Positions 1 through 9,007 of a DNA stretch of 64,000 bases are shown here, in pieces. The stretch spans positions 74,972-138,971 of the forward strand of contig NZ_NEUE01000298.1 of NCBI RefSeq assembly GCF_002910905.1. Reading direction: 5' to 3'. The translations under genes were made by a program, and so were the position numbers. Under the pieces are notes generated by a model that worked only from the letters and a program-made list of their open reading frames with translations, did not search any database and had not been told where the DNA came from. Numbering within the stretch: the first letter of the stretch is position 1; each line of letters opens with the position of its first letter. This DNA comes from Streptomyces sp. SM11 (GTDB taxonomy: Bacteria > Actinomycetota > Actinomycetes > Streptomycetales > Streptomycetaceae).

Positions 1-741
1 TGGATCGGCCTCGCCAACCACCCGGAGTTCGCCACCCGCGACCTCGCGGGTCTGCGCAAGGCGTTCTACGGGGCCTCGATCATGCCCGTGCCCGTCCTGG
101 AGCGACTGCGCGAACGCCTCCCGCACCTGGCCTTCTTCAACTGCTTCGGCCAGAGCGAGATCGGCCCGCTGGCCACCGTGCTGGGCCCCGACGAGCACGA
201 GGGCCGGATGGAGTCCTGCGGCCGTCCCGTCCTCTTCGTGGAAGCCCGCGTCGTCGACGAGAAGGGCGCAGACGTCCCGGACGGCACCCCCGGCGAGGTC
301 GTCTACCGATCACCCCAACTGTGCTCCGGATACTGGGACAAGCCCGACGAGACGGCCGGCGCCTTCCGCGACGGCTGGTTCCACTCCGGCGACCTCGCGG
401 TCCGCGACGCCGAGGGCTTCCTCACCGTCGTCGACCGGGTCAAGGACGTCATCAACTCCGGCGGCGTCCTCGTCGCCTCCCGGCAGGTCGAGGACGCCCT
501 CTACACCCATCCGGCCGTCGCGGAGACCGCCGTCATCGGCCTGCCGGACGACCGGTGGATCGAGGCCGTGACAGCCGTGGTCGTCCTGCGCGACGAGGCG
601 AGCGACACCGAACTCATCGCCCACGCCCGTGAGAGGCTCACCACCTTCAAGGCGCCCAAGCGCGTGGTGTTCGTGGACGCCCTGCCGCGCAACGCCAGCG
701 GGAAGATCCTCAAGCGGCAGCTGCGGGACGAGCTGGCCTGA
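1..741 (+). CDS. Acyl-CoA synthetase, C-terminal part (5' end outside window)
   Basis: This is the last 246 residues of an adenylate-forming ligase of the fatty-acyl-CoA synthetase (FadD) group, which activates a carboxylic acid as its acyl-AMP and then moves it to CoA. The frame is open at base 1, so the start is missing. ANL-family core motifs are visible: NCFGQSE near residue 47, DGWFHSGDL, the hinge DRVKDVINSGG, and NASGKILK with the catalytic lysine near the C-terminus. It converges on paaK, with about 300 bp of non-coding DNA between. The acid substrate cannot be inferred from this half; the nearby acyl-CoA genes suggest a catabolic role. Confidence 0.9.
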   Translation, partial: WIGLANHPEFATRDLAGLRKAFYGASIMPVPVLERLRERLPHLAFFNCFGQSEIGPLATVLGPDEHEGRMESCGRPVLFVEARVVDEKGADVPDGTPGEVVYRSPQLCSGYWDKPDETAGAFRDGWFHSGDLAVRDAEGFLTVVDRVKDVINSGGVLVASRQVEDALYTHPAVAETAVIGLPDDRWIEAVTAVVVLRDEASDTELIAHARERLTTFKAPKRVVFVDALPRNASGKILKRQLRDELA

Positions 742-989
742 CCCGGTCTCCTGTTCGGTGCGCAGCGCCGTGGCCGTCCGGGTGAGGCTGGTCGTCCCCA
801 CCTGCGCGCCGAGCTTCACGTCACATGCCCGGGCAGCTGGGTGGCGAGCTCTCCGGGCGCGCAGGAAGCCGTCGCACCGGAGGCCTGGTCCGGTGTCTTC
901 CACTCCGCCTGTGGGGCACCGCCCCTGAGGGCGGCGCGGAGGAGGTGACCGGGGACCGGTCGGCGAGACGCGCAGCGGGATTCCGCAGT

Positions 990-1056
990 GCCCGGCACAC
1001 GGTGAGCGCGGCCCCCCCCCGACCTGTCCAGGGGGCGTGCTCACCGTGTGCCGGGC
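990..1056. terminator. Perfect 18-bp inverted repeat, terminator of paaK
   Basis: The arms at 990-1007 and 1039-1056 are exact reverse complements (18 bp), separated by a C-rich 31-base loop. The right arm contains the paaK stop codon, so the hairpin forms over the very end of that message. It sits between convergent genes and may serve both strands. The rest of 742-989 shows no ORF with Streptomyces codon bias and nothing else recognisable. Confidence 0.6.
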
Positions 1057-2336
1057 TCCCGCAGATCCACGATCCGCCGGATCTTGCCCACCGAGCGTTC
1101 CAGCGACTCCGGGTCCACGATCTCGACCCCCACCGACACCCCGACGCCGTCCTTCACCGCTGCCGCGATGGCCGGCGCGGCCTTCTCCCGATCGGCCGCG
1201 GTGGCGTCCGCCCGCGCCTCCGCACGGACGGTGAGCGCGTCGAGCCGCCCCTGTCGGGTCAGCCGCAGCTGGAAGTGCGGGGCGACGGCGGGAGTGCGCA
1301 GCACGATCTCCTCGATCTGGGTGGGGAAGAGATTGACCCCGCGCAGGATCACCATGTCGTCACTGCGGCCGGTGACCTTCTCCATCCGGCGGAACGTCCG
1401 CGCCGTCCCCGGCAGCAGCCGCGTCAGATCCCGGGTGCGGTAGCGGATCACCGGCATCGCCTCCTTGGTCAGCGAGGTGAAGACCAGCTCCCCCTCCTCA
1501 CCGTCCGGCAGCACCTCACCGGTGATCGGGTCCACGACCTCCGGATAGAAGTGGTCCTCCCAGATGTGCAGCCCGTCCTTCGTCTCGACGCACTCCTGTG
1601 CGACCCCCGGTCCCATCACCTCGGAGAGCCCGTATATGTCGACCGCGTCGATGGCGAACCGGTCCTCGATCTCCCGGCGCATCCCCTCGGTCCACGGCTC
1701 CGCGCCGAAGATTCCGACCTTCAGGGACGTCGATCGCGGATCGACACCCTGCCGCTCGAACTCGTCCAGCAGCGTCAGCATGTACGACGGCGTGATCATG
1801 ATGATCTCGGGCCGGAAGTCCTGGATCAGCCGCACCTGGCGTGCGGTCATGCCCCCGGAGGCCGGGATCACCGTGCAGCCGAGCCGCTCCGCCCCGTAGT
1901 GTGCCCCGAGCCCGCCGGTGAACAGACCGTACCCGTACGCCACATGGACCTTGTGGCCCGGCCGGCCGCCCGCCGCCCGGATCGAACGGGCCACCACGTC
2001 CGCCCAGGTGTCCAGATCTCGTTCGGTGTACCCGACGACCGTCGGACGCCCGGTCGTGCCGCTGGAGGCGTGGATCCTGCGCACCTCGTGCTCCGGTACG
2101 GCGAACATCCCGAAGGGGTAGTTGTCCCGCAGATCCGTCTTCGCGGTGAACGGGAACCGGGCCAGACCGGCGAGCGTACGGCAGTCGTCGGGCCGGAGCC
2201 CCGCACGGTCGAAGGCCGCCCGGTAGAAGGGGACGTTGTCGTACGCGTGCTGCAGTGTGGACCGGAGCCGCTCCAGTTGCAGGGCCTCCAGTTCGCCCCG
2301 GCCGAGCCGTTCCGCCGCGTCCAGCATGGCCGTCAT
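1041..2336 (-). CDS. paaK: Phenylacetate-CoA ligase
   Basis: This 431-residue protein matches the usual PaaK length (about 430). It would convert phenylacetate, ATP and CoA to phenylacetyl-CoA, the entry step of aerobic phenylacetate catabolism. Motifs seen are the P-loop-like SSGTTGRPTVVGYT near residue 92, IYGLSEVMGPG, and the C-terminal IRRI/VGK region (ERSVGKIRRIVD) with the family's lysine. The ATG is preceded by GAGGAAGGG at good spacing. No paaABCDE ring-hydroxylating genes lie next to it, so it may feed another pathway or accept related aryl acids. A TetR-type palindrome lies 27 bp upstream of the start. Confidence 0.9.
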   Translation of the reverse strand: MTAMLDAAERLGRGELEALQLERLRSTLQHAYDNVPFYRAAFDRAGLRPDDCRTLAGLARFPFTAKTDLRDNYPFGMFAVPEHEVRRIHASSGTTGRPTVVGYTERDLDTWADVVARSIRAAGGRPGHKVHVAYGYGLFTGGLGAHYGAERLGCTVIPASGGMTARQVRLIQDFRPEIIMITPSYMLTLLDEFERQGVDPRSTSLKVGIFGAEPWTEGMRREIEDRFAIDAVDIYGLSEVMGPGVAQECVETKDGLHIWEDHFYPEVVDPITGEVLPDGEEGELVFTSLTKEAMPVIRYRTRDLTRLLPGTARTFRRMEKVTGRSDDMVILRGVNLFPTQIEEIVLRTPAVAPHFQLRLTRQGRLDALTVRAEARADATAADREKAAPAIAAAVKDGVGVSVGVEIVDPESLERSVGKIRRIVDLREPGTR

Positions 2337-2362
2337 AATGGCCCTTCCTCTCCCGAAGCGGG

Positions 2363-2380
2363 CGACCGATCATTCGGTCG
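2363..2380. promoter_or_regulatory. TetR-type palindrome upstream of paaK
   Basis: CGACCGA-tcat-TCGGTCG is a perfect 7-bp-arm palindrome, 27 bases before the paaK start codon and so within its promoter or leader. ACCGA-N-TCGGT palindromes are typical operators of TetR-family regulators of phenylacetate genes. No TetR gene adjoins, so the regulator would act from elsewhere. Confidence 0.45.
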
Positions 2381-2496
2381 ATCTTCCAGGGAGCAGTAAT
2401 TCAGGAGGCCGGGGGCGCTGGCAAGAGGGGCGCACGTATCACTCCGGATCAGCTCCCCGCGAAGTCCCGTGCGCCTGCTCGCGGGTTCCTGTTTGG

Positions 2497-3354
2497 ATGG
2501 GGCGCATGCCGATCCTCTCCGCGTACGACACGACCCCGCTCGCCTATAACCTGGTGGGGGAGGGGGAGCCGCTGATCTGCCTGCCCGGCGGGCCCATGCG
2601 GGCGAGCGAATATCTGGGTGACCTCGGAGGGCTCGCCGCCCGGCGGCAGCTCGTCCTGCTGGACCTCCGCGGCACCGGCGACTCCGATGTGCCCGAGGAC
2701 CCCTCGACGTACCGCTGCGACCGCCTCGTCGACGACGTGGAGGCACTGCGCGAACATCTGGGCCTCGACCGGATCGACGTACTGACACATTCCGCCGGGG
2801 CCGACCTTGCCCTGCTGTACGCGGCCCGCCATCCGGACCGGCTGCGCACCCTGACCCTCGTCACGCCCAGCACCCGGGCCGTGGGCATCGAGGTGAGCGA
2901 CCGGGACCTGCGCGAGGCCGCCGAGCTGCGGCGCGACGAGCCCTGGTATCCCGAGGCCCGGGCCGCTCAGGAGGCGCTGCTCGCCGGCGGGCCGTTCGCC
3001 GAGCTGTGGCCCGCCGTCCGGCCCCTCACCTACGGCCGCTGGGACGAGACGGCCCGCGCGCACGCCGAAGCCTCCGCCGGGCAGACCAACGCGGAGGCGC
3101 GCGGCCAGTATGCCGGGGACGGCGCGTTCGACCCCGCCGCCACCGTCGCCGCCCTGCGCGAACTGGCCGTGCCGGTACTCGTCCTCGCCGGGGAGTACGA
3201 CGGTCACCCGAGCCCGGACCGGGCCACGGAGCTCGCCGCGCTCTTCCCGGGTGCCGAGTTCGTCGTCCAGCGCGGCGCGGGCCACTTCCCGTGGCTGGAC
3301 GACCCCGGTGCCTTCGCCCGGGCGGTGGAGGCCTTCCTCGACCCGGGGTCCTGA
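2497..3354 (+). CDS. Alpha/beta hydrolase (proline iminopeptidase-like)
   Basis: This 285-residue alpha/beta-hydrolase-fold protein has the oxyanion-hole segment CLPGGP near residue 32, a DLRGTGDS loop, the nucleophile elbow THSAGAD (serine near residue 95), an acid near VLAGEYDGHPS and the catalytic histidine in GAGHFPWLDD. The LPGGP/RGTGDS pattern is that of the prolyl aminopeptidase branch, but the substrate is unknown. The open frame extends to 2236, but that part overlaps divergent paaK and lacks coding character; ATG 2497 or ATG 2506 is the likely start. Its TGA is 2 bases before the GTG of the next hydrolase, so the two are probably translationally coupled. Confidence 0.75.
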   Translation: MGRMPILSAYDTTPLAYNLVGEGEPLICLPGGPMRASEYLGDLGGLAARRQLVLLDLRGTGDSDVPEDPSTYRCDRLVDDVEALREHLGLDRIDVLTHSAGADLALLYAARHPDRLRTLTLVTPSTRAVGIEVSDRDLREAAELRRDEPWYPEARAAQEALLAGGPFAELWPAVRPLTYGRWDETARAHAEASAGQTNAEARGQYAGDGAFDPAATVAALRELAVPVLVLAGEYDGHPSPDRATELAALFPGAEFVVQRGAGHFPWLDDPGAFARAVEAFLDPGS

Positions 3355-3356
3355 GT

Positions 3357-4028
3357 GTGCAGGCGGGCGGGGTCCGGCTGGCGTACCGGGTGTGGGGCGA
3401 GGAGGCGTCACCGGCCGTCGTCCTCCTGCACGGCCGGGCAGGCTCCAGCGGGACCTGGACCCGGATCGCGGAGGAGCTGGCCGCCGGTCACCGTGTGTAC
3501 GCCCCCGACTTCCGGGGCCACGGGCTGAGCGACTGGCCCGGCCGCTACTCCTTCGAGATGTTCCGCGACGACCTGCACGCCTTCCTGGAGGCCCGCAACC
3601 TGGCCGGCGCGACCGTCGTCGGGCACTCCATGGGCGGGGTGGCCGCCTACCTCGTGGCCCAGCGGGAACCGGGCCTGATCGGGCGGCTGGTCATCGAGGA
3701 CGCGCCGCCCCTCCTTCCGCTCGACCCGCCCCGGCCGCGTTCCGTCCGCCCGGAGGGCGCTCTCGACTTCGACTGGCCCGTCGTCCCCGACATCGACGCG
3801 CAGCTCAACGACCCCGACCCGGCCGTCCGCGAACGCTTCCCGGAGATCACCGTGCCCACCCTCGTCATCGGCGGCGGCCCCACCAGCCACATCGACCAGG
3901 GCCAACTCGCCCGGATGGCCGGAGCCATGGCGGACGCCGAGCTGGTCACCATCGACGCGGGGCATCTGATCCACACGGACCGGCCGCGGGAGTTCCTCGC
4001 GGCGATCAGGGCGTTCGGGCTCGCGTGA
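3357..4028 (+). CDS. Alpha/beta hydrolase
   Basis: This 223-residue alpha/beta hydrolase has the oxyanion loop LLHGRAGSSGTW, the nucleophile elbow VGHSMGG (serine near residue 84) and a terminal histidine in DAGHLIHTDRP. GTG 3357 is chosen because it starts 2 bases after the stop of the preceding hydrolase and the protein aligns from VRLAYRVWG onward; the frame upstream runs through that gene and is a shadow. At 223 residues it is short for the family (about 260-280), with a reduced lid region. The pair of adjacent hydrolases in one transcript may be an ancient duplication, but they are clearly divergent. Substrate unknown. Confidence 0.75.
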   Translation: MQAGGVRLAYRVWGEEASPAVVLLHGRAGSSGTWTRIAEELAAGHRVYAPDFRGHGLSDWPGRYSFEMFRDDLHAFLEARNLAGATVVGHSMGGVAAYLVAQREPGLIGRLVIEDAPPLLPLDPPRPRSVRPEGALDFDWPVVPDIDAQLNDPDPAVRERFPEITVPTLVIGGGPTSHIDQGQLARMAGAMADAELVTIDAGHLIHTDRPREFLAAIRAFGLA

Positions 4029-4191
4029 CCCCGGGCCTCCGGCGTGGCCGGCTCCGGCACCGGTCCCGGCCGGGGTGATCAAGTCCACCACCAGCGGCGG
4101 CGGTGGTTGTCGAACCGGTAGCGATGAAAGATCCTGAAGGGGACGACCGCGCGGGGGGAAGCCGCGCGAGGCGCGAAGGGGGAGGCGGCAC

Positions 4192-5187
4192 GTGCTGACC
4201 GAAGGACGGTTCCGGACCGATGCCATGCCGCGGAGTGATCGGTTCGCCGGCTGGCAGCAGTGCATGACCGACGTCGTCGCGCCCATGGAGATCACCAGCC
4301 CCCACGCCGACGACTTCTGGGCCGACCACCGGCTCCTGCGCATCGAGGACACCCTGCTGTGGCCCACCCGCCTGCACGCGTCCCGCTACCGGCGCACGCC
4401 CCGGCTGATCCGGCAGTCCGACCCGGGACTGCTCCACATGACGCTGGTCCTGCCCGGCTGCGGGAAAATGCTCGTCGAACAGGGCGGGCTGCGCAGCGCC
4501 GTCGAACCGCACGACCTCTACGTCCTCGACATGTCCAGGCCCTGCGACGTCCGGACCGATGACGAGCCGATCGTGGGAGTGGGCGTGGACATCCCCCGGT
4601 CGCTGCTGCGCCTTCCGATGAGCACGTCCCTGGACCACGTGCTGGGCCGGCGGCTGCCCGGCCGGCACGGCTTCGGTGCGCTGCTCACCCAGTTCATCAC
4701 GCAACTGGCGGACCCGTCCGACGTCTACGGTCCAGCCGACGCGCCCCGGCTGAACCGGGTCCTGCTCGATCTGGCGGCCGGACTGCTCTCCCGCGGGCTC
4801 GACCGGGAGACGGCCCTTTCTCCGGAGACCCGTACCCGCAACCTCGTCCTGACCATCCGCTCCTTCATCGGCGGCAACCTCCACGACCCCCGGCTCACCC
4901 CGGCGGCCGTCGCCGCCGCGCACCACATGTCCACCCGGCACCTGCACCGGTTGTTCCGGCGGGAGGGCACCACGGTGGCCGCGCTCATCCGGAGCCAACG
5001 CCTTGACCGGGCCCGCCGGGACCTCGCCGACCCCGCCCTGGCCCATACACCGCTGCACACGATCGCGGCCCGGTGCGGCTTCGGCGCGCCCGCCCACTTC
5101 AGCCGGGTGTTCCGGGCCGCCCACGGCATGTCCCCCAGTGACTACCGCGAGGTCAAGCTCCGGGAGGGAGCGGAGCCGGTGCGCTGA
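4192..5187 (+). CDS. AraC family transcriptional regulator
   Basis: This 331-residue regulator has an N-terminal AraC-binding-like ligand domain (residues about 10-180, with the VLPGCGKML segment) and a C-terminal double helix-turn-helix. The HTH contains HHMSTRHLHRLFRREGTTVA and the signature RCGFGAPAHFSRVFRAAHGMSPSDYR. The GTG start has GAAGGGGGAGG just upstream. It stands alone between the hydrolase pair and the divergent acyl-CoA synthetase, so its targets cannot be told from position. Confidence 0.88.
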   Translation: MLTEGRFRTDAMPRSDRFAGWQQCMTDVVAPMEITSPHADDFWADHRLLRIEDTLLWPTRLHASRYRRTPRLIRQSDPGLLHMTLVLPGCGKMLVEQGGLRSAVEPHDLYVLDMSRPCDVRTDDEPIVGVGVDIPRSLLRLPMSTSLDHVLGRRLPGRHGFGALLTQFITQLADPSDVYGPADAPRLNRVLLDLAAGLLSRGLDRETALSPETRTRNLVLTIRSFIGGNLHDPRLTPAAVAAAHHMSTRHLHRLFRREGTTVAALIRSQRLDRARRDLADPALAHTPLHTIAARCGFGAPAHFSRVFRAAHGMSPSDYREVKLREGAEPVR

Positions 5188-5391
5188 CCACGCTCCCGGA
5201 CCTCGACCGCGTTCGCCGCCGGTCCCGTTTCCCGTACAGGTGTCAAGGCGCGACGGTGTGGGGCGCTCGGCGCACCCCCGTGGCACCGGGCACCCCGACG
5301 CCCACCAGTCTGCGGATCGATTCCCGCCCTGTCCTTGACGATCGGCGACGGGGCGTTGACGATCAGCGCCCGAGCCCGAACGGGCGGCCCC

Positions 5392-7014
5392 TCAACTCCT
5401 AGCGGCCCCCGCCACCACCGCTTTCGCCCACCGGTAGTCCGCCTTGCCGCTCGGCGACCGCTGGATCCGGTCGGCGAGCACCAGTGCGCGGGGGATCTTG
5501 TAGCCGGCGAGCCGGGACCGGCAGTGCGTCTGCAGCGCCTCCAGGGTCAACGCCTCTGCGCCCTCGCGCAGTTGGACCACCGCGGCCACCCGGTTGCCCC
5601 AGCGTGCGTCGGGGACGCCCGCGACGAGCGCGTCGTACACGTCCGGAAGGGACTTGAGTGCCTGCTCGACCTCCTCCGGATACACCTTCTCGCCTCCGGT
5701 GTTGATGCACTGGGAGCCCCGGCCGAGCACGGTGACGATGCCGTCCGCGTCCACGGTCGCCATGTCGCCCAGCAGTACCCACCGCTCCTCGCCCCTGCGG
5801 AAGAAGGTGTCGGCGGTCTTGGCCGGGTCGTTGTAGTAGCCGAGCGGGACATGCCCGCGCTGGGCGATGCGGCCCGGCTCGCCGGGTGCCACCGGCTCGA
5901 ACGTCACCGGATCGACCACGGCCGTACGGGCGTTGACCTGAACCCGGAAGCCCTTCTCCGGTCCCGAGTCGGCGGTGGCCGTGCCGTTGAAGCCGGACTC
6001 GGAGGAGCCGAAGTTGTTCAGCAGCATCACCGTCGGCACCAGCGCCTGGAACTCCGCCCGTACCGAGTCCGACATGATCGCCCCGGAGCTGGAGACGGAG
6101 AACAGTGACGAGCAGTCCGTCCCGCGCAGTGGTCCGTTCAGGCAGTCGATCAGCGGGCGCAGCATCGCGTCACCGACCAGCGACACGCTGGTGACCTTCT
6201 CCTTCTCGATCGTTCGCAGTACCTCATCGGGTACGAACTTGCGGTGCACGACGACGCGTTGGCCGAAGTTGAAGCCGATGAACGCGGTGAGCGTCGAGGT
6301 CCCGTGCATCAGCGGCGGGGTGGGGAAGAAGGTGATCCCGTCGCCGCCGGCCGCTACCCGCTCCGCCAGCTCCTGCGGGGACCTCACCGGCTCACCGGTC
6401 GGTGCCCCGCCGCCCAGGCCCGAGAAGAACAAGTCCTCCTGACGCCACATCACGCCCTTCGGCATGCCGGTCGTGCCGCCGGTGTAGATGATGAACTGGT
6501 CGTCGGCGGAGCGGGGCGCGAAACCGCGCCCGGACCCACCCGACTCCTCCGCCTCGGTGAAGGACGCGACCGGCAGGGTCGGGGGAGCGGCGGGGGCGGG
6601 CCCCACCCGGACCAGATGGCGCAGGCCCGGGGCCTGCGGGGCGGCCGCCGCGACCCGCTCGTCGAACTCGCCGTCGAAGACCAGTGCCGCCAGGTCCGCA
6701 TCCCGGTAGAGGTAGACCAACTCCTCTTCGACATATCGGTAGTTGACGTTCACCGGGACGATCCGGGCCTTGAGGGCCCCCAGGACCGTCTGGAGGTATT
6801 CGACCCCGTTGTAGAGGTGCAGCCCCAGATGCTCACCCGGCCGGATCCCCGCGTCGGTCAGGTGGTGGGCGATCCGGTTGGCGGCGGCGTCCAGCTCCGC
6901 ATAGGTGAGCCGCCGCTCCGCGCCCGTACCGGGATGGTCGACGTACAGGAGCGCCTCGCGGTCGGGCACCGCGTCGACGACCGATTCGAACAGGTCGGCA
7001 AGGTTGTACTCCAC
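5392..7014 (-). CDS. Acyl-CoA synthetase (FadD-like)
   Basis: This adenylate-forming ligase of 540 residues should activate a fatty or sterol-side-chain acid to its CoA thioester. It carries the P-loop IYTGGTTGMPKGVMW, LNNFGSSESG, the hinge region TVLGRGSQCINTGGEKVYPEEVE and a C-terminal RSPSGKADYRWAK with the catalytic lysine. The frame is open up to 7149, but GTG 7014 has AGGAGG six bases upstream and begins at VEYNLADLFE, where the family starts. It is divergent from the crotonase operon (7182-11219), and a palindromic operator lies in the shared promoter region, so the synthetase probably feeds that pathway. Confidence 0.9.
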   Translation of the reverse strand: MEYNLADLFESVVDAVPDREALLYVDHPGTGAERRLTYAELDAAANRIAHHLTDAGIRPGEHLGLHLYNGVEYLQTVLGALKARIVPVNVNYRYVEEELVYLYRDADLAALVFDGEFDERVAAAAPQAPGLRHLVRVGPAPAAPPTLPVASFTEAEESGGSGRGFAPRSADDQFIIYTGGTTGMPKGVMWRQEDLFFSGLGGGAPTGEPVRSPQELAERVAAGGDGITFFPTPPLMHGTSTLTAFIGFNFGQRVVVHRKFVPDEVLRTIEKEKVTSVSLVGDAMLRPLIDCLNGPLRGTDCSSLFSVSSSGAIMSDSVRAEFQALVPTVMLLNNFGSSESGFNGTATADSGPEKGFRVQVNARTAVVDPVTFEPVAPGEPGRIAQRGHVPLGYYNDPAKTADTFFRRGEERWVLLGDMATVDADGIVTVLGRGSQCINTGGEKVYPEEVEQALKSLPDVYDALVAGVPDARWGNRVAAVVQLREGAEALTLEALQTHCRSRLAGYKIPRALVLADRIQRSPSGKADYRWAKAVVAGAARS

Positions 7015-7099
7015 CGTTCCTCCTGACCCCGGGTGACTGGCGACTCGGCCGTCATTAGAGCGCCGGGTGGCACAAGTGGGAAGGGGTGGCGTCGAAACA

Positions 7100-7118
7100 A
7101 TCTGACGATCTGTCAGAT
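7100..7118. promoter_or_regulatory. Palindromic operator in divergent promoter region
   Basis: ATCTGAC-gatct-GTCAGAT has perfect 7-bp arms. It lies between the acyl-CoA synthetase (minus, start 7014) and the crotonase (plus, start 7182), so one TetR-type repressor could control both arms of the acyl-CoA cluster. The regulator is not in the immediate neighbourhood. Confidence 0.5.
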
Positions 7119-7181
7119 AACTATTGAACTGCGTCCACTCCTCCTGCAACCTGTTCCGGGTCTGGAGAACAGGAGTCGGTC

Positions 7182-7982
7182 ATGGGCGGTACGGAACACC
7201 TCGTCGTGCGGCGCGAAGGCGCCACGCTGGTGCTCACCTTGAACAGACCACAGGCCAGGAACGCGTTGTCACTGCCGATGCTCGTCGGCCTGTATGACGG
7301 CTGGCTCGCGGCCGACGCGGACGACACGGTCCGCTCGGTCGTCCTGACCGGCGCGGGCGGCGCGTTCTGCGCCGGCATGGACCTCAAGGTCCTCGCGGGC
7401 GGTGGAATGGCGGGGGAGGAGTACCGGGAACGGATGACGGCCGACCCGGACCTCCACTGGAAGGCGATGCTGCGCCACCACCGCCCGCGCAAACCGGTGA
7501 TCGCCGCCGTGGAGGGCCCCTGTGTCGCGGGCGGCACCGAGATCCTCCAGGGCACCGACATCCGCATCGCCGGAGCGGGCGCCGCCTTCGGGCTCTTCGA
7601 GGTCCGCCGGGGCCTCTTCCCGATCGGTGGCTCCACCGTCCGGCTGCCCCGCCAGATCCCCCGCACCCACGCCCTCGAAATGCTCCTCACCGGCCGCCCG
7701 TACACCGCCGACGAGGCCGCCGCCATCGGACTCATCGGCAGGGTCGTGCCCGACGGAACCGCACTGGAGGAGGCCCTCGCCGTCGCCGAGCGGATCAACG
7801 CCTGCGGGCCGCTCGCCGTCGAGGCCGTCAAGGCCTCGGTCTACGAGGGCGCCGAGCTGACCGAGAGCGAGGCCCTGGCCGCCGAACTCAAGCGCGGCTG
7901 GCCCGTGTTCGCCACCGAGGACGCCAAGGAGGGAGCACGTGCGTTCGCCGAGAAGCGCCCCCCCGTCTACCGGCGCGCCTGA
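7182..7982 (+). CDS. Enoyl-CoA hydratase/isomerase (crotonase) family protein
   Basis: This 266-residue crotonase-fold protein would hydrate or isomerise an enoyl-CoA. It shows the oxyanion-hole segment GAGGAFCAGMDLK near residue 58 and the second one at PCVAGGTEILQGTDIRI. Where classical hydratases have a catalytic glutamate, the region FGLFEVRRGLFPIGG keeps a Glu, as in typical ECHs. ATG 7182 has CAGGAG upstream. It is the first gene of a four-gene run (7182-11219) with DUF35 and thiolase-like proteins, implying a beta-oxidation-like or retro-aldol shortening pathway. Confidence 0.88.
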   Translation: MGGTEHLVVRREGATLVLTLNRPQARNALSLPMLVGLYDGWLAADADDTVRSVVLTGAGGAFCAGMDLKVLAGGGMAGEEYRERMTADPDLHWKAMLRHHRPRKPVIAAVEGPCVAGGTEILQGTDIRIAGAGAAFGLFEVRRGLFPIGGSTVRLPRQIPRTHALEMLLTGRPYTADEAAAIGLIGRVVPDGTALEEALAVAERINACGPLAVEAVKASVYEGAELTESEALAAELKRGWPVFATEDAKEGARAFAEKRPPVYRRA

Positions 7983-8041
7983 GCACCCAGCTCCCAGCCC
8001 TCAGTCCTGAGCCCTCGGCCCGAACCAAGGAGGCAGCAGCC

Positions 8042-9007
8042 ATGACCGACGTCCTCAGCGCCCCGCTGGTGGTCGAATTCCCCTTCACCCGCTCGCTCGG
8101 GCCCGTCCAGAGCGCCTTCCTCACCGGACTGCGCGAAGGCACCGTCCTGGGCGTCCGCACGGAGGACGGCACGGTGCTCGTGCCGCCCGTCGAGTACGAC
8201 CCCGTCACCGCGAACGAGCTCCGCGACCTCGTCGAGGTCGCCCCCACCGGCACCGTCACCACCTGGGCCTGGAATCCGGCCCCGCGCCGCGACCAGCCGC
8301 TCGGCACCCCCTTCGCCTGGGTGCTCGTCCGCCTCGACGGGGCCGGCACCGCGCTCCTGCACGCCCTCGACGCACCGGGACCGGACGCCGTGCGCACCGG
8401 GATGCGCGTCCGGATCCGCTGGGCCGAGACGCGCACCGGCGCCATCACCGACATCGCCTGCTTCGAACCGTACGGGGGTGACCCCGGCGGCTTCGAACCC
8501 GCGCCGCACACCGGCCTGTTCGCCGACCCCGTCACCGGCATCGTCACCCCGGCCCGCCTCGACTACGTCCACACCCCGGGCCGCGCCCAGAGCGCCTACC
8601 TCACCGCCCTCGAAGGACACCGCACCGTCGGCGAACGCTGCCCCGCCTGCAGTAAGGTCTACGTCCCGCCCCGCGGGGCCTGCCCCACCTGCGGGGTCGC
8701 CACCGCCGAACAGGTCGAGGTCGGTCCGCGCGGCACGGTCACCACGTTCTGCATCGTCAACATCAAAGCCGCTCATACGGCGAATCTCGATCTCGAAGTC
8801 CCTTACGTCTACGCCCACATCGCCCTCGACGGGGCCGACCTCGCCCTGCACGGACGCATCGCCGGAATCCCGTACGACCAGGTGCGGATGGGGCTGCGGG
8901 TCGAGCCCGTCTGGACCGGTGCTGGTCAGGGGCCCCGCCACCCCGACCACTACCGGCCCACCGGGGAGCCCGACGCCGACTACGACACGTACAAGGAGCT
9001 GGTGTAG
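8042..9007 (+). CDS. Tandem DUF35 / zinc-ribbon OB-fold protein
   Basis: The 321-residue protein holds two copies of the DUF35 (ChsH2/Ltp partner) module. The N-terminal copy (residues about 1-145) keeps the QSAFLTGL helix and OB fold, but its zinc-ribbon cysteines are gone (VRTEDGTVLVPPVEY). The C-terminal copy (about 165-310) has QSAYLTAL, an intact ribbon CPACSKVYVPPRGACPTC and a second OB fold. DUF35 proteins bind thiolase-like aldolases (for example Ltp2) and dock acyl-CoA. Strong RBS AAGGAGG. Its TAG directly abuts the ATG of the next gene, so the two are translationally coupled and probably form one complex. Confidence 0.85.
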   Translation: MTDVLSAPLVVEFPFTRSLGPVQSAFLTGLREGTVLGVRTEDGTVLVPPVEYDPVTANELRDLVEVAPTGTVTTWAWNPAPRRDQPLGTPFAWVLVRLDGAGTALLHALDAPGPDAVRTGMRVRIRWAETRTGAITDIACFEPYGGDPGGFEPAPHTGLFADPVTGIVTPARLDYVHTPGRAQSAYLTALEGHRTVGERCPACSKVYVPPRGACPTCGVATAEQVEVGPRGTVTTFCIVNIKAAHTANLDLEVPYVYAHIALDGADLALHGRIAGIPYDQVRMGLRVEPVWTGAGQGPRHPDHYRPTGEPDADYDTYKELV

